A DNA stretch of 64,000 nucleotides from JASGDN01 sp049840815 (GTDB lineage: Bacteria > Chloroflexota > Chloroflexia > Thermomicrobiales > UBA6265), in contig JASGJI010000007.1 in the NCBI GenBank assembly GCA_049840815.1, positions 1-64,000 of the forward strand. The letters are read 5' to 3'. Numbering within the stretch: position 1 is the stretch's first letter; each line of letters opens with the position of its first letter. A program made the position numbers and the translations under genes. This document shows positions 17,600 through 26,919 of this stretch, piece by piece. The notes under the pieces were generated by a model. That model did no database searches. It saw only the letters and a program-made list of their open reading frames with translations, and was not told the origin of the DNA.

Positions 17600-18353
17600 C
17601 GGATGTTTCGGACGAGGAGTGAGCCCTCCTCGCTCCCGTATCTGATCCCCATGCGCGAGGATGCCCCGCAACGCCATCATCCGCTGCGGGAGCTCTTCAA
17701 CGGCTTGCGCTTCATCGCCGCACTGGCTTGCAATGGCCGGCACATGCAGTACGATCTGCCGCCGTGGGCCGCGGTCGACTAGCACACCCGGCGTTGGTTC
17801 GCTGCCGGCGTCTTCGCGACGATCGTCGCTGATCTGCGGGTTCTGATCCGCGTGGGAGAGGGCCGCGCTCGCCCAGCCGACCGCCGTCATCCTCGACAGC
17901 CGGACCCTGCAGAGCACGCCGGAGAGCGGGCATCGGGCGAGGTGGGATGGGGCCAAGCGCCGTCAGGGGACCAAGGTCCATCTGGCGGTCGATACGCTTG
18001 GCGAGCTGCTCGCGATCCACGTCACCCCTGGGAAGGCGCAGGATCGGGAGCAGGTCGGCCTCCTGGCTGAGGCGGTGCAGGCGGCGACCGGACAGACCGT
18101 GACCTTGGCGTGGGTCGACCAGGGGTATACCGGGGATGCGTCCCCGGCAGGCGGCCAACGAGCAGGGGATCGACCTGGCCGCTGGTACGCCTGCCCGGGG
18201 CGAAGCGGGGCTTCGCGTTACTGACCCGGCGGTGGGACGTGGAGCGCGACTTGGCGTGGATGAGTCGGTTTCGGCGGCTGGCTCGCGATTAGCAACGCTT
18301 GGCGGAGGTGCTCGTGGGCTTTCATCTGATCACCTTCATCATGCTCATGTGCC
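17600..18353 (+). pseudogene. Decayed IS5-type (DDE) transposase
   Basis: Pieces of one transposase are spread over several frames. From about 17610 one frame reads PYLIPMREDAPQRHHPLREL and DLPPWAAVD, then stops at TAG 17780-17782. From 17886 another frame reads DSRTLQSTPESG, GTKVHLAVDTLGELLAIHV and WVDQGYTG, the DDE core. From about 18220 a third reads RRWDVERDLAWMSRFRRLARD with a TAG, followed by QRLAEVLVGFHLITFIMLM. These are consecutive segments of IS5-family transposases, so at least two frameshifts and two stops have accumulated. Terminal repeats are not evident. The protein cannot be made. Confidence 0.8.
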
Positions 18354-18542
18354 CGCACACCCTCGCCGCGCTTTCAGTTCTCAACGGTGCATCGCAGTCC
18401 CTAATGTTTGGTGAGTGACAGACCTGACTATTTGGATTAGGCTTTGCTAATCCTCCGGACGGCGTTGACGATCACCACCGGAGCTCCCTGAGCTTCGTCC
18501 TGCGGACAGCCTCGGCCGGGTGTCCTCCCTCGCGTCGACCAG

Positions 18543-19784
18543 GTGCGCCTCCCACATGCTTCCATCTCAGCCAAGCACAGGCCTGCATCGCCGGCCTGTC
18601 AATCCCTATTTCTGAGAGGTAATCCATGGTCTTTGCTCGAGCATCGTTCCCTCACCGTTCATGCCTCCAACGCACTGTGGGACCAGTGGCACGATTTCGA
18701 TCTGATCCTGTTCCTTACCATGCTGGTGATCATGGGGTTCGGAGTGATCGCGATCTGGAGTGCGGTCGGCCTGCCATCCCTCCTCACCGACAATCTCGGC
18801 TCACGCCAGGCGATGTTCAGCGCATTCGGTGTGGTCCTCATGTTCACGCTTACCGCCCTGGACTATCAGCATCTCGAATCCATCGTGTGGGTGCTGTATG
18901 CAGGCGGCGTCCTGGCTTCCGCTGCGGTCCTGAGTCCTTTGGGAACAATGATCGGTGGTGCCCAGAAATGGATCGACCTCGGCTTCACGACAATCCAGCC
19001 GTCGGAATTTACCAAAGTCACGACGATTCTCGCCTTGGCTGCCTTTATCTCCTCGCGCGGTGATGAGATGCGCCATTTAGCAAACTTCTCAATTGCTGGC
19101 CTGATCGTGGCGCTGCCGGCCAGCCTTGTCCTGCTTGGGCCGGATCTCGGCCAGACGATGGTCTATATGGTGCTCTGGGCGTCAAGCCTCTTCGTGATGC
19201 GCACGAGCCGCCGTTACCTCTTCGGGATTCTGGTGCTGTTGCCAGCCCTCATCGCCTTTGCCTGGGAGTTCGTGCTCCACGACTATCAGCGCAGCCGTTT
19301 CTTGTTGTCATACCATCCAGATCTGGACCCCTCCGGAGGCGGCTACCAGATCATCCAGGCCAGGATCAGCATCGGTGCGGGAGGCTGGTTCGGGGCTGGA
19401 CTCCACGGCGGCACCCAGAGCACCCGCAATCTGCTCGGTGTGCGGGAGTCCGACTTCATCTTCGCCCACGCCAGCGGCATGTTCGGATTCATCGGGATGG
19501 CCGCCCTGATGGTCTGCATCGTCATCTTTATCTGGCGCTGCTTGATCGTCGCGGAGATCGCCAAAGACACCTTCGGTCAGGTGATCGCGACCTGTACGGC
19601 CGGCATTTTCTTCTTCCAGAGTTTCTTGAACATCGGCATGAATGTCGGAATCATGCCAGTAACCGGGATCACCCTGCCATTCGTCAGCTCCGGGGTCTCC
19701 TCGCTCTGGACCTTCCTGATCCTCGTCGGCATCTTGCAGAGCATCCGGATCCATCATCGCAAGCTGGTGTTCGGAACTCGGTGA
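18543..19784 (+). CDS. SEDS-family peptidoglycan glycosyltransferase (RodA/FtsW/SpoVE)
   Basis: Up to 413 residues; the first helix begins near residue 49 (FDLILFLTMLVIMGFGVIAIWSA), so translation may start later, for example at the TTG at 18633. Family landmarks are GAQKWIDLGFTTIQPSEFTK, LLGPDLGQTMVYM, the extracellular RESDFIFA loop with the catalytic-position Asp, and the C-terminal GIMPVTGITLPFVSSGVSSL. These proteins polymerise lipid II into glycan strands with a partner class B PBP, which is not encoded nearby. Being alone beside transposase debris, it is probably a secondary paralogue. Confidence 0.85.
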   Translation: MRLPHASISAKHRPASPACQSLFLRGNPWSLLEHRSLTVHASNALWDQWHDFDLILFLTMLVIMGFGVIAIWSAVGLPSLLTDNLGSRQAMFSAFGVVLMFTLTALDYQHLESIVWVLYAGGVLASAAVLSPLGTMIGGAQKWIDLGFTTIQPSEFTKVTTILALAAFISSRGDEMRHLANFSIAGLIVALPASLVLLGPDLGQTMVYMVLWASSLFVMRTSRRYLFGILVLLPALIAFAWEFVLHDYQRSRFLLSYHPDLDPSGGGYQIIQARISIGAGGWFGAGLHGGTQSTRNLLGVRESDFIFAHASGMFGFIGMAALMVCIVIFIWRCLIVAEIAKDTFGQVIATCTAGIFFFQSFLNIGMNVGIMPVTGITLPFVSSGVSSLWTFLILVGILQSIRIHHRKLVFGTR

Positions 19785-20448
19785 CGCCGAACCCGCCAGC
19801 ATGGCTCTCCGCAGATCATTCTCACTCGTTCCCATCCCACTTCTGGACACCAGAGGCCCGCATCTCTGTAAGCAACCACCGAATCGTGCCATGCGATGAA
19901 CTCACTCGTTCCGCCACGGGCCCGATCGTCATCCCACGTTCGTAGCGTTGCATTGCCCGCTCATTGTCATCGAGCGAAATAGACTGTCGCCGCGGTTACT
20001 CCCTGGTTCACCAGCAATTGACACACGCTACTCTTCGAGATGCCGTAGAGGACTGGTCCTTTCGCGAATTGTCTTTGATCGGATCGTGCTCTCGTAAAGC
20101 GGGTCAACTCCATGTCGTCCCCAATAGGTGCACACTTTCTCGGGGACACTGTTTCCCAGACAGCAAGGTATTTGTCGAGAGGACGAGTTACCGTCGGCGT
20201 GACGACCATCCGAGAAGCCGGATGATGCTGAGCAGCCCCATTCCCATGCTGAGCGTGAGGAGACTAGCCCGGACATGCTGAATGTCGAGAGCTGGAACAG
20301 CACGGTGGCGATCATGGGCGCCAGGATATGCCATAGATTGTTCTGGAAATACTGCAGCCCGGTGTTGGCGCATCCAAACAGGCAGCAACACGCGCAGCAA
20401 GTTGTGCGGATATTGTCGATTCGTCACATGTGATGCCTGCCGCGCGGC
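19785..20448. other. Gene-poor region with helix-turn-helix debris
   Basis: About 660 bases without a confident gene. Between 19822 and roughly 19980 the minus strand encodes a degenerate helix-turn-helix segment (listed separately). An 80-residue minus-strand frame at 19967-20209 ends with GISKSSVCQLLVNQGVTAATVYF, also HTH-like, and may be another part of the same broken gene or integrase. Nothing else is recognisable. Confidence 0.4.
19822..19983 (-). pseudogene. Helix-turn-helix protein fragment
   Basis: On the minus strand the codons read NERAMQRYERGMTIGPVAERV followed by SSSHGTIRWLLTEMRASGVQ and a stop at 19822-19824. This resembles the short HTH proteins of actinobacteria and Chloroflexota with the pattern YExGxSIxxIAxxxGxSYGxVHRLLxEAGV. 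No start codon with a ribosome-binding site fits, and upstream sequence continues in another frame, so it appears to be a remnant. Confidence 0.35.
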
Positions 20449-21906
20449 TCACGGGGAGGACGCCAGTTCTCCATTCGTCATGGTCACGATGCGATGTCCG
20501 AGTGCGTGAGCCAGGGTGAGGTCGTGTGTAATGACGAGCATCGTCAGCTGCCGGAGGTGCTGGATGTCGCGGAGCAGGTCCGCGATGGCTTGCTGGGTCG
20601 GGCCGTCGAGCGCGGAGGTGATCTCGTCGCAGATCAGCACATCCGGCTCCGACGCCAGGGCACAGGCGATGGCGACGCGTCGGCGCTCGCCGCCGGAGAG
20701 CTGGTGAGGGTAACGCGTTCCGTACCCGCTGGGCAGGTGCATCTGCTCGAGGAGCTCGGCCACCCGGTCCTTTGCCTCGCGACGGTCACCGCGCAGGATC
20801 AATGGTCGGGCGATCGCCTCCGCCACCGTTCGGTGCGGATTTAGCGAGCCATACGGATTCTGGAAGACCATCTGAAGCCGTCGTCGTTGCACGTAGGGGC
20901 GTTGACGGGCGGAGTTTGCGAGTGGATGCGGCACCTTCCCGAGGCGGATCTCACCGGTCCACCGTTCGTGGAGTCCGGCGATGCAGCGGGCCAGTGTCGT
21001 CTTCCCGCTGCCGGACGACCCGACCAGCGCGACGCAACTCCCTGCTTCCAGCGACAGGGAGACATCGCGCAGCACTGGCATTGAGTGTCCGCGACGATCC
21101 GGATGTGTCGCGTTCAGGTGCGAAACGGTGAGCATGGGTGAATCAGAAGACGTGGTCCCGCAGGATGCGCTATGCGCAGGCGCCGTCGGCGCGGGTGCGA
21201 GCCTCGGTGGCTGCTCGTCGGCGATGATGCGTCCCTGGCTGAACCGGATCAGATGGGTGAGGCGGCTCGCCGTCCCAGCCAGATCGTGGGTGATGACGAT
21301 CACCGTCAGGGCGAGCTCCCGGCGCAGGCCTTCGATGGCGTTGAGGAGGGCATCGCGGGTGCGGGGATCGAGCGCCGAGGTTGGTTCGTCGAGCACGAGG
21401 ATGGTGGCCCCAGCCGCAAGCGCCAGGACGAGGGCGAAGCGTTGTAGCTGCCCGCCCGAGAGCTGATGTGGGAACCGGTGACGGAGGTGCGGCACCTCAG
21501 TGAGGCCGGCCAGGGCGAGCAGGTCCCCCTCTCGCCGCGCTCGATCCGCTTTGGGAGCGTCCCGCAATGCCTCATCCAGCAGGCCACCGAGTCGCATCGT
21601 TGGGGTCAGGGCGGTACGGGCGTCCTGGGGGACATAGGCGATAACGCGCCCTCGGAGGTGCTGGAGATGGGAAGCCGGTAGGGTCAGCATGCTGTTCCCG
21701 GCGACGGTAGCGGTGCCCGCTGCGACACGGCCGCCGGGGCGGGTGTGCCCGAGCAGAGCCAGCGCGGTGGTCGTCTTGCCACTGCCCGACGGGCCGACGA
21801 TGCCAAGAAACGCGCCTTGAGTGACGGTGAACGACACATCCTCGATCAGCGAGCACCCGTTGGTGTCCTTGATGGTCAGGCCAGAAACGGTGATCAGGGG
21901 GTTCAT
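20449..21906 (-). CDS. Opp/Dpp-type ABC transporter ATPase with two fused ABC domains
   Basis: 485 residues containing two complete nucleotide-binding domains. Domain 1 (about 1-230) has Walker A GPSGSGKTT, signature LSGGQLQR and Walker B ILVLDEPTSAL; domain 2 (about 255-485) has GSSGSGKTT, LSGGERRR and VLICDEITSAL. This is equivalent to OppD plus OppF in one chain, as in GsiA and metallophore importers. Its ATG overlaps the stop of the upstream permease as ATGA (21903-21906). It energises uptake through the two permeases of the same operon. Confidence 0.9.
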   Translation of the reverse strand: MNPLITVSGLTIKDTNGCSLIEDVSFTVTQGAFLGIVGPSGSGKTTTALALLGHTRPGGRVAAGTATVAGNSMLTLPASHLQHLRGRVIAYVPQDARTALTPTMRLGGLLDEALRDAPKADRARREGDLLALAGLTEVPHLRHRFPHQLSGGQLQRFALVLALAAGATILVLDEPTSALDPRTRDALLNAIEGLRRELALTVIVITHDLAGTASRLTHLIRFSQGRIIADEQPPRLAPAPTAPAHSASCGTTSSDSPMLTVSHLNATHPDRRGHSMPVLRDVSLSLEAGSCVALVGSSGSGKTTLARCIAGLHERWTGEIRLGKVPHPLANSARQRPYVQRRRLQMVFQNPYGSLNPHRTVAEAIARPLILRGDRREAKDRVAELLEQMHLPSGYGTRYPHQLSGGERRRVAIACALASEPDVLICDEITSALDGPTQQAIADLLRDIQHLRQLTMLVITHDLTLAHALGHRIVTMTNGELASSP

Positions 21907-22721
21907 CGGGCAGTGTCCACGGTGCGGCCGCTGGCGATCTGGGCGATCCCATCACCGATCCAGCAGGCGCTCAGGCAGAAGGTGGCTATCAGAAGCGTGG
22001 GCGTGATGGTCGCCCACGGCTGAATCAGGAACCCTGCGCGATTCTCCTGGATCATCACCGCCCAGTCTGCGGCAGGCGGTTGCAGGCCGAGTCCCAGGAA
22101 AGATGCGGATGCGACCAGGCTCGTCGCACCGAGCAGCCGCAACCCGGCGTCGGCAGCCAAGGTCGGGATGAGGCCGGGCAGCAGTTCGTGGACGAGGATC
22201 GCGCGGTCCCGCTCACCGCGCACCAACGCCGACTCGACGTAATCCTCACGGATGAGCGGCAGGGTTGCCGAGCGGACGAGCCGGACGAGGTCGGGGATAA
22301 GGAGCAGGGTCGTTGCCAGCATGATCGCCGGCCAACCGCGCCCGATCCCGAGCGCCAGCACGCTGACGACCAGAATGGCAGGCGTCGCCAGGAAGACATC
22401 CATCGTCCGCAGGATGAGGTGCTCGCTCCGTCGCTGTCGCCACGCCGCGACCATGCCGAGTGTGGTGCCGATCAGGATGGCGATGGCGGTCGAGATCGTC
22501 GCGAGCAGGATCACGCTGCGGCCGCCGTGGAGGATGCGGGTCAGCACATCGCGACCCAGGGCGTCGGTGCCGAAGGGATGCGCGGTCGATGGCGCGGCGT
22601 AGGGGAGTCCACCCGGCGAGGTCGGGCTGCCGGGTGCCACCCACGGCCCCACCAGCGCGAGCAGGATGAGGCCTCCCGCCAGGATGAGACCGAGTTTCGC
22701 CATAGGAGGGAGTCGCATCAT
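21903..22721 (-). CDS. Opp/Dpp-type ABC transporter permease (DppC-like)
   Basis: 272 residues from the ATG at 22721, which overlaps the previous permease stop as ATGA; the same frame stays open much further upstream but that part is only the shadow of the neighbour gene. There are six helices, the HPFGTDALGRDVLTRILHGGR segment typical of DppC/NikC proteins, and the EAA-like loop DYVESALVRGERDRAILVHELLP that contacts the ATPase. It pairs with the DppB-like protein. Confidence 0.88.
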   Translation of the reverse strand: MMRLPPMAKLGLILAGGLILLALVGPWVAPGSPTSPGGLPYAAPSTAHPFGTDALGRDVLTRILHGGRSVILLATISTAIAILIGTTLGMVAAWRQRRSEHLILRTMDVFLATPAILVVSVLALGIGRGWPAIMLATTLLLIPDLVRLVRSATLPLIREDYVESALVRGERDRAILVHELLPGLIPTLAADAGLRLLGATSLVASASFLGLGLQPPAADWAVMIQENRAGFLIQPWATITPTLLIATFCLSACWIGDGIAQIASGRTVDTAR

Positions 22722-23746
22722 GATGCCCACACCTCGGCCTGCAGCCGCGGACTCAGGGCGATCACCAGCAGATCGGCGAGCAGGTTTCCGCAGACGCAGA
22801 TGGTTGCAGCGAGCATCGCGATGGCCTGCACGACCGGGATGTCCCGCGAGCCGACCGCTCGCAGGAGTTCCTGTCCGAGACCGGGATACCCGAAGACGGC
22901 CTCCACGATCACCACGCCACCCACGAGCGACGCGGCGTAGAGCACCATCACCTGAATCACGGGTGGGAGCACCGATGGCAGCATGTGCCGGAGCAGGAGG
23001 CGGCTGGTGGAGACGCCGCGCAGGCGGGCGGCTTCCACGAAGTCGGCGTCCAGGACGGCAATGGTGCGCGCCCGGACGATGCGGACGAGGTAGGCCGAGC
23101 TGCCGAGGAGGAGGGTCACGACCGGCAGGATCAGGATCTCCGCCGCCTGTAGGGGCGATTCCCCGGCTGGCAGCAACGACACTGCCGGAAGCCAGCGCAG
23201 GCGCAGGGCAAAGACGTAAATGAGCATGGTCGCGACGATAAACATCGGCACTGCGTAGCAGATGGTTACGAGGACGCCGATGATGGAATCTGCCATCCCG
23301 TTGGCGCGCAAGCCGGACCACAGCCCCAGTGCAAGCGTGAGCGGGACGAGGAGGACCATAGTCACGCACCCCAGGATCAGCGAGTTGGTAGCGGGCGTCG
23401 CCAGCATCGCCGTGACCGGGCGTTTGGCGATGATCGACGAACCGGCATCGCCGCCGAGCAGGTCGAGAAGCCACGCCCCATAGCGCTCGACGAGCGGACG
23501 GTTCAGCCCCATCGATTCCCGCAACGCCTCGACCTGGGCCTCCGGTGCGCGCGGACCCAGTTGTGCCCGCGCGGCGTCACCTGGAAGCACGGCTGTCGCG
23601 AGGAAGACGAGCAGGGAGACCGCCAGCAGGACCACGATCGAGGTGGCGACGCGCCGGAGCAGCCAGCCCCCAAATCCCCTCGTTCGGCGGGCGGTTGCTT
23701 CGCTCACGATGTCTGATGCGGGGAGCGAGGCCGGAGCGTCGATCAC
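22718..23746 (-). CDS. Opp/Dpp-type ABC transporter permease (DppB-like)
   Basis: 342 residues, six helices, with the N-terminal signature LLRRVATSIVVLLAVSLLVF and a large extracellular loop before helix 2, as in OppB/DppB/NikB. The EAA loop is DFVEAARLRGVSTSRLLLRHM. Its ATG overlaps the stop of the binding-protein gene (23743-23746), and its own stop overlaps the next permease. The tight coupling of four genes shows a single transport system. Confidence 0.9.
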   Translation of the reverse strand: MIDAPASLPASDIVSEATARRTRGFGGWLLRRVATSIVVLLAVSLLVFLATAVLPGDAARAQLGPRAPEAQVEALRESMGLNRPLVERYGAWLLDLLGGDAGSSIIAKRPVTAMLATPATNSLILGCVTMVLLVPLTLALGLWSGLRANGMADSIIGVLVTICYAVPMFIVATMLIYVFALRLRWLPAVSLLPAGESPLQAAEILILPVVTLLLGSSAYLVRIVRARTIAVLDADFVEAARLRGVSTSRLLLRHMLPSVLPPVIQVMVLYAASLVGGVVIVEAVFGYPGLGQELLRAVGSRDIPVVQAIAMLAATICVCGNLLADLLVIALSPRLQAEVWAS

Positions 23747-25302
23747 GATGCGCCCGCGATCCAGGCTCGCCCGAAAGTCGGGAACTGCCCGCTGAGGTCA
23801 GTCTGAATGCCAGACACGCCATCTCGGATGCCATGGTTGCTGAAAAGCGCCACCGGCACGATGTCGGGTCCGTCGGTGCTGAGGATGACCTGCACCTGAT
23901 GGGCGATCTTCTGTCGCTCAGCGAAATTGGTGGCGGCATTGGCCTCCCCGATCAGGGCAGTGACGTCGGCGTTGTCGTATCCGGAGAGGTTGAAGACGGC
24001 ACCGGGCAGGTAGGAGAACGAGGCGTATTCGAGGTAGGAGTTGACGCCGGAGACCATGCTCTTGGCCGTCGCGTCGGCCAGGCTCCCCATGTTCAGCCAG
24101 AAGCTTTCGGCGGGGGCGACTTCGAGCGTCGCATCAAACCCGATGGTGGTGAGGGACTCGCTGAAGAGGGTAGCCAACTCCACCAGGCCGGCATCGACCG
24201 AACTTGTCAGGATGTCGACCGGCGTGCCCTTCAGGCCGGCCGCTTCCACGATCATGCGCGCCTTGTCCGGGTCGTAGGGTGCCGGGGTGAGGTTTGGGCT
24301 GGAGTAGAGTCCATCAACCACGAAGGTGTCCGCCGTGATTCTGCCGCGTCCCATGCCCAGCGTATCGAGTACGGCCTTCCGGTCTATGGCCATTCGGACG
24401 GCGTTCCGGACTTCCGGATTGTCGAAGGGCGGCCGATCGGTTCTGAGCACGATGCCGGGGGTGTATTTGGTGCTGTGGCCGGCCGGCAGCAGGCTGAATC
24501 CCGACGTCGCTTCGAGTTGAGCCCCTTCGGCGACCCCGAGCCCGCAGGCAACATCGATCTGACCGGCCAGCAAGGCGTTCAGCCGTGCGGCGCTGTCGTT
24601 GAGTTGCACGAGGTCCAGCGTGTCGAGCAGCGGTTGCTGTTCGGCAGGTCCCCAGTATGTCGGGTTGCGGCGATAGGAGGCGATATTGCCCGGCTCGAAC
24701 TGCTCCAGCATGAAGGGGCCGGTGCCATCCACGGCCGTCTGGAGGGATTCGAGCGTGGCATCGGCGGGAATCACCATGATCGACGGCAGGAAGTCGATGA
24801 AGCTCCCCATCGGTGTGCTGAGGGCGAGGTCGATCTCGGTTTCGCTCACGATCACGGAGTCTGCAGCCGACACGGTGGTGATAACCGGGAAGTAGGAGGC
24901 CGCATAGGGACTTGGATGGGCGGTGAAGGTCGCCAGCACGTCCGCCGTCGTGAGCGGCCTGCCGCTGTGGAAGGTGACACCCTTGCGCAGGCGAATGCTC
25001 CACACCGACCCGTCCGCGTTCGGCGTGATCGACTCGGCCAGCACCATCGCGATGGCACCGTCCCGGATCGTGGCGAGCGGCTCGTAGACGGAGAGGATGC
25101 GAGCCCAGGCGAGGTTGGATGAGGGGTCGGCCGGGTCAAGGGTTTCGGTCGATCCGTTCCCGACGAAGGCTGCTCGAAGTGAGCCGCTTGCCTGACCTGC
25201 GACCGGCGAGGCGTCTTGGGCCTGGACAGTGTTGAGTGCGGTCAGGGTGAGCGCCGCTGCCGATCCGGCGATGAGGGTTCGCCGATTGAGTGGAGGTGTC
25301 AT
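23743..25302 (-). CDS. Family-5 solute-binding protein of the Opp/Dpp-type system
   Basis: 519 residues starting at ATG 25302, with a signal peptide (LNRRTLIAGSAAALTLTALN, cleavage near VQAQDA). Family-5 landmarks include SVWSIRLRKGVTFHSGRPLTTADV and NPEVRNAVRMAIDRKAVL. The frame is open further upstream but loses the family match. These proteins deliver peptides, nickel or metal-chelate complexes to DppB/DppC. It is the last of three tandem paralogues and the only one directly coupled to the permeases. The substrate is undetermined; neighbouring exporter-type half-transporters and a siderophore-type binding protein remnant make a chelated metal possible. Confidence 0.88.
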   Translation of the reverse strand: MTPPLNRRTLIAGSAAALTLTALNTVQAQDASPVAGQASGSLRAAFVGNGSTETLDPADPSSNLAWARILSVYEPLATIRDGAIAMVLAESITPNADGSVWSIRLRKGVTFHSGRPLTTADVLATFTAHPSPYAASYFPVITTVSAADSVIVSETEIDLALSTPMGSFIDFLPSIMVIPADATLESLQTAVDGTGPFMLEQFEPGNIASYRRNPTYWGPAEQQPLLDTLDLVQLNDSAARLNALLAGQIDVACGLGVAEGAQLEATSGFSLLPAGHSTKYTPGIVLRTDRPPFDNPEVRNAVRMAIDRKAVLDTLGMGRGRITADTFVVDGLYSSPNLTPAPYDPDKARMIVEAAGLKGTPVDILTSSVDAGLVELATLFSESLTTIGFDATLEVAPAESFWLNMGSLADATAKSMVSGVNSYLEYASFSYLPGAVFNLSGYDNADVTALIGEANAATNFAERQKIAHQVQVILSTDGPDIVPVALFSNHGIRDGVSGIQTDLSGQFPTFGRAWIAGAS

Positions 25303-25331
25303 GGCCGGTGGGGCCTTTCGTTGATCAGGAA

Positions 25332-26895
25332 TCAGGATTCGGCGATGAAGGCGGAGCTGAACCGGGGATAGAGCGTGGTGTCTGACGCATCGACACCCTG
25401 CACGCCTGGAGTCGCCGCGTGAACCACTTCCAGTGCGCCCCAGGCGATGTCCGGACCGTCGTTCCAGAGCTCGATCTGCACGTCGATCAGGGCCTGGCGA
25501 CGGCGGTCGGGTTCGAGCGTGGCCATCGCCTCGGCGTGGAGAGCGTCGACGGTCGGGTTGGCATACCCGCTGAAGTTCAGGTAGCCGGTGGAGGTGTAGT
25601 AGGTACCGATCGTGGAGAGAGTGCTGCCCCCGCCACCGGATGTGGTCTTCATCGGGGCTGCCGTGATCGCCGCCAGATCGACGAAGTAGGTGTCGGGCGG
25701 GACGGTGACGAGCTCGGGTGCCCATCCTGCCTGGAGGAGCCGAGCCGACCAGAGCGTCGCGCTTTCGACGTAGCCGGCAGCCACGGCGCTGGTCCAGAGC
25801 TCAAAGCTGCCCGGTTCGACGCCCGCTTCGGCAAAGAGCGCCGCGGCCCTCTCGGGATCGAACGTCCGCTAGGGCAGGTTCGGGTTCGCAGTCGGGTCGG
25901 GGTTGATGAGGATGTCGTTGGCCAGCGCACCGAACCCAAGTCCGACCGTGTCGATCAGCACCTGACGGTCGATCAGCAGACGCATGCCCTCCCGCACGCG
26001 GGGATCATCGAACCGGGGGCACGGTCACGTTCATGGTGAAGCCCATCACCGCGCGACCGGCTGGGTTGGCGAACCGAAGCAGGCTCACCCGATCGTTCTG
26101 TTGCAGCGTGAGCGCCTGGGTGTGGCTGACGTTGTCGGCGAAATCGACCTGCCCCGCCAGCAGGGCGTTCACCCGTGCTTCGGCACTGTCGATGGAGAGG
26201 ATCTCGAGCCGGTCGAGGAATGGTCCATTGGTGGGATCGCCCCAATACGCATCATTGCGGGTAAGCACGGCGCGGTCGCCAGGTGTGAATTGCTCCAAAC
26301 GGAACGGACCGGTGCCATTGGCTGCCAGCGCGAGATCGCCGGCTTCGGCGGGGAAGATGAAGACCCATGCATTGGCGATGTAGTCGCCGAGATCTCCGAG
26401 CGGCTGGAGCAGCGCGAGTTCCAGCGTCAGGTTGTCGATGACCCGAGAGTTTGCGATGTCGAGGAGGGTGATCGCCATGCCGTAGATGCTCTGGTTGGCA
26501 GGGTCGAGATGGTAGGCAAACGTTCCCAGTACATCCGCCGCCGTGAGCGGCTGGCCGTCATGGAACGTCACATCCGGGCGTACCCGGATGGTCCAGATCG
26601 ATCCATCGACGTTCGGTTCCCACGATTCGGCGAGGACCGGCGAGGGTACACCGGCGGTATTGCGGATGAGCGGTTCGTACAGTGCCTGGGATCGCTGGAA
26701 CGAACTGATCGCATGCCCGGCATTCCAGGGTTCCAGCGTCTCGCTCGCTCCAGCTCCAACGAAGGCGGCACGGAGGGTGCCGCCCCTCGCGGGAACAAGC
26801 GTTGATTGGGCGGTCGCGATGGGCAGGATCGGCCCGGAGGTGGCGACACCAGCGGCGGTGGATTGGGCAAATTGTCGACGGGTGATAGAGGACAC
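25332..26895 (-). pseudogene. Family-5 solute-binding protein, disrupted paralogue
   Basis: The N-terminal 296 codons (ATG 26895, Tat-like signal SITRRQFAQSTAAGVATSG) match the neighbours on both sides. At a run of five G (26015-26019 on the plus strand) the frame shifts; reading one base fewer restores PRFDDPRVREGMRLLIDRQV. Further on, a TAG at 25871-25869 replaces the CAG found at the same place in the downstream paralogue (PQRTFDPE). The rest is then intact to FSSAFIAES at 25332. Two independent lesions make a functional product unlikely unless the sequence has errors. Confidence 0.8.
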
Positions 26896-26919
26896 GACAC
26901 GAACTCCAGCGGGGCTAGG

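Noticed and set aside
22722..23474. Extension of the DppC-like permease upstream to 23474
   Set aside because: The extra part lies inside the DppB-like gene in another frame and is not membrane-like; the ATGA overlap at 22718-22721 gives the natural start.
23545..25122. A 525-codon plus-strand frame opposite a family-5 binding protein
   Set aside because: Shadow frame, rich in Gly/Arg/Val with no domain pattern.
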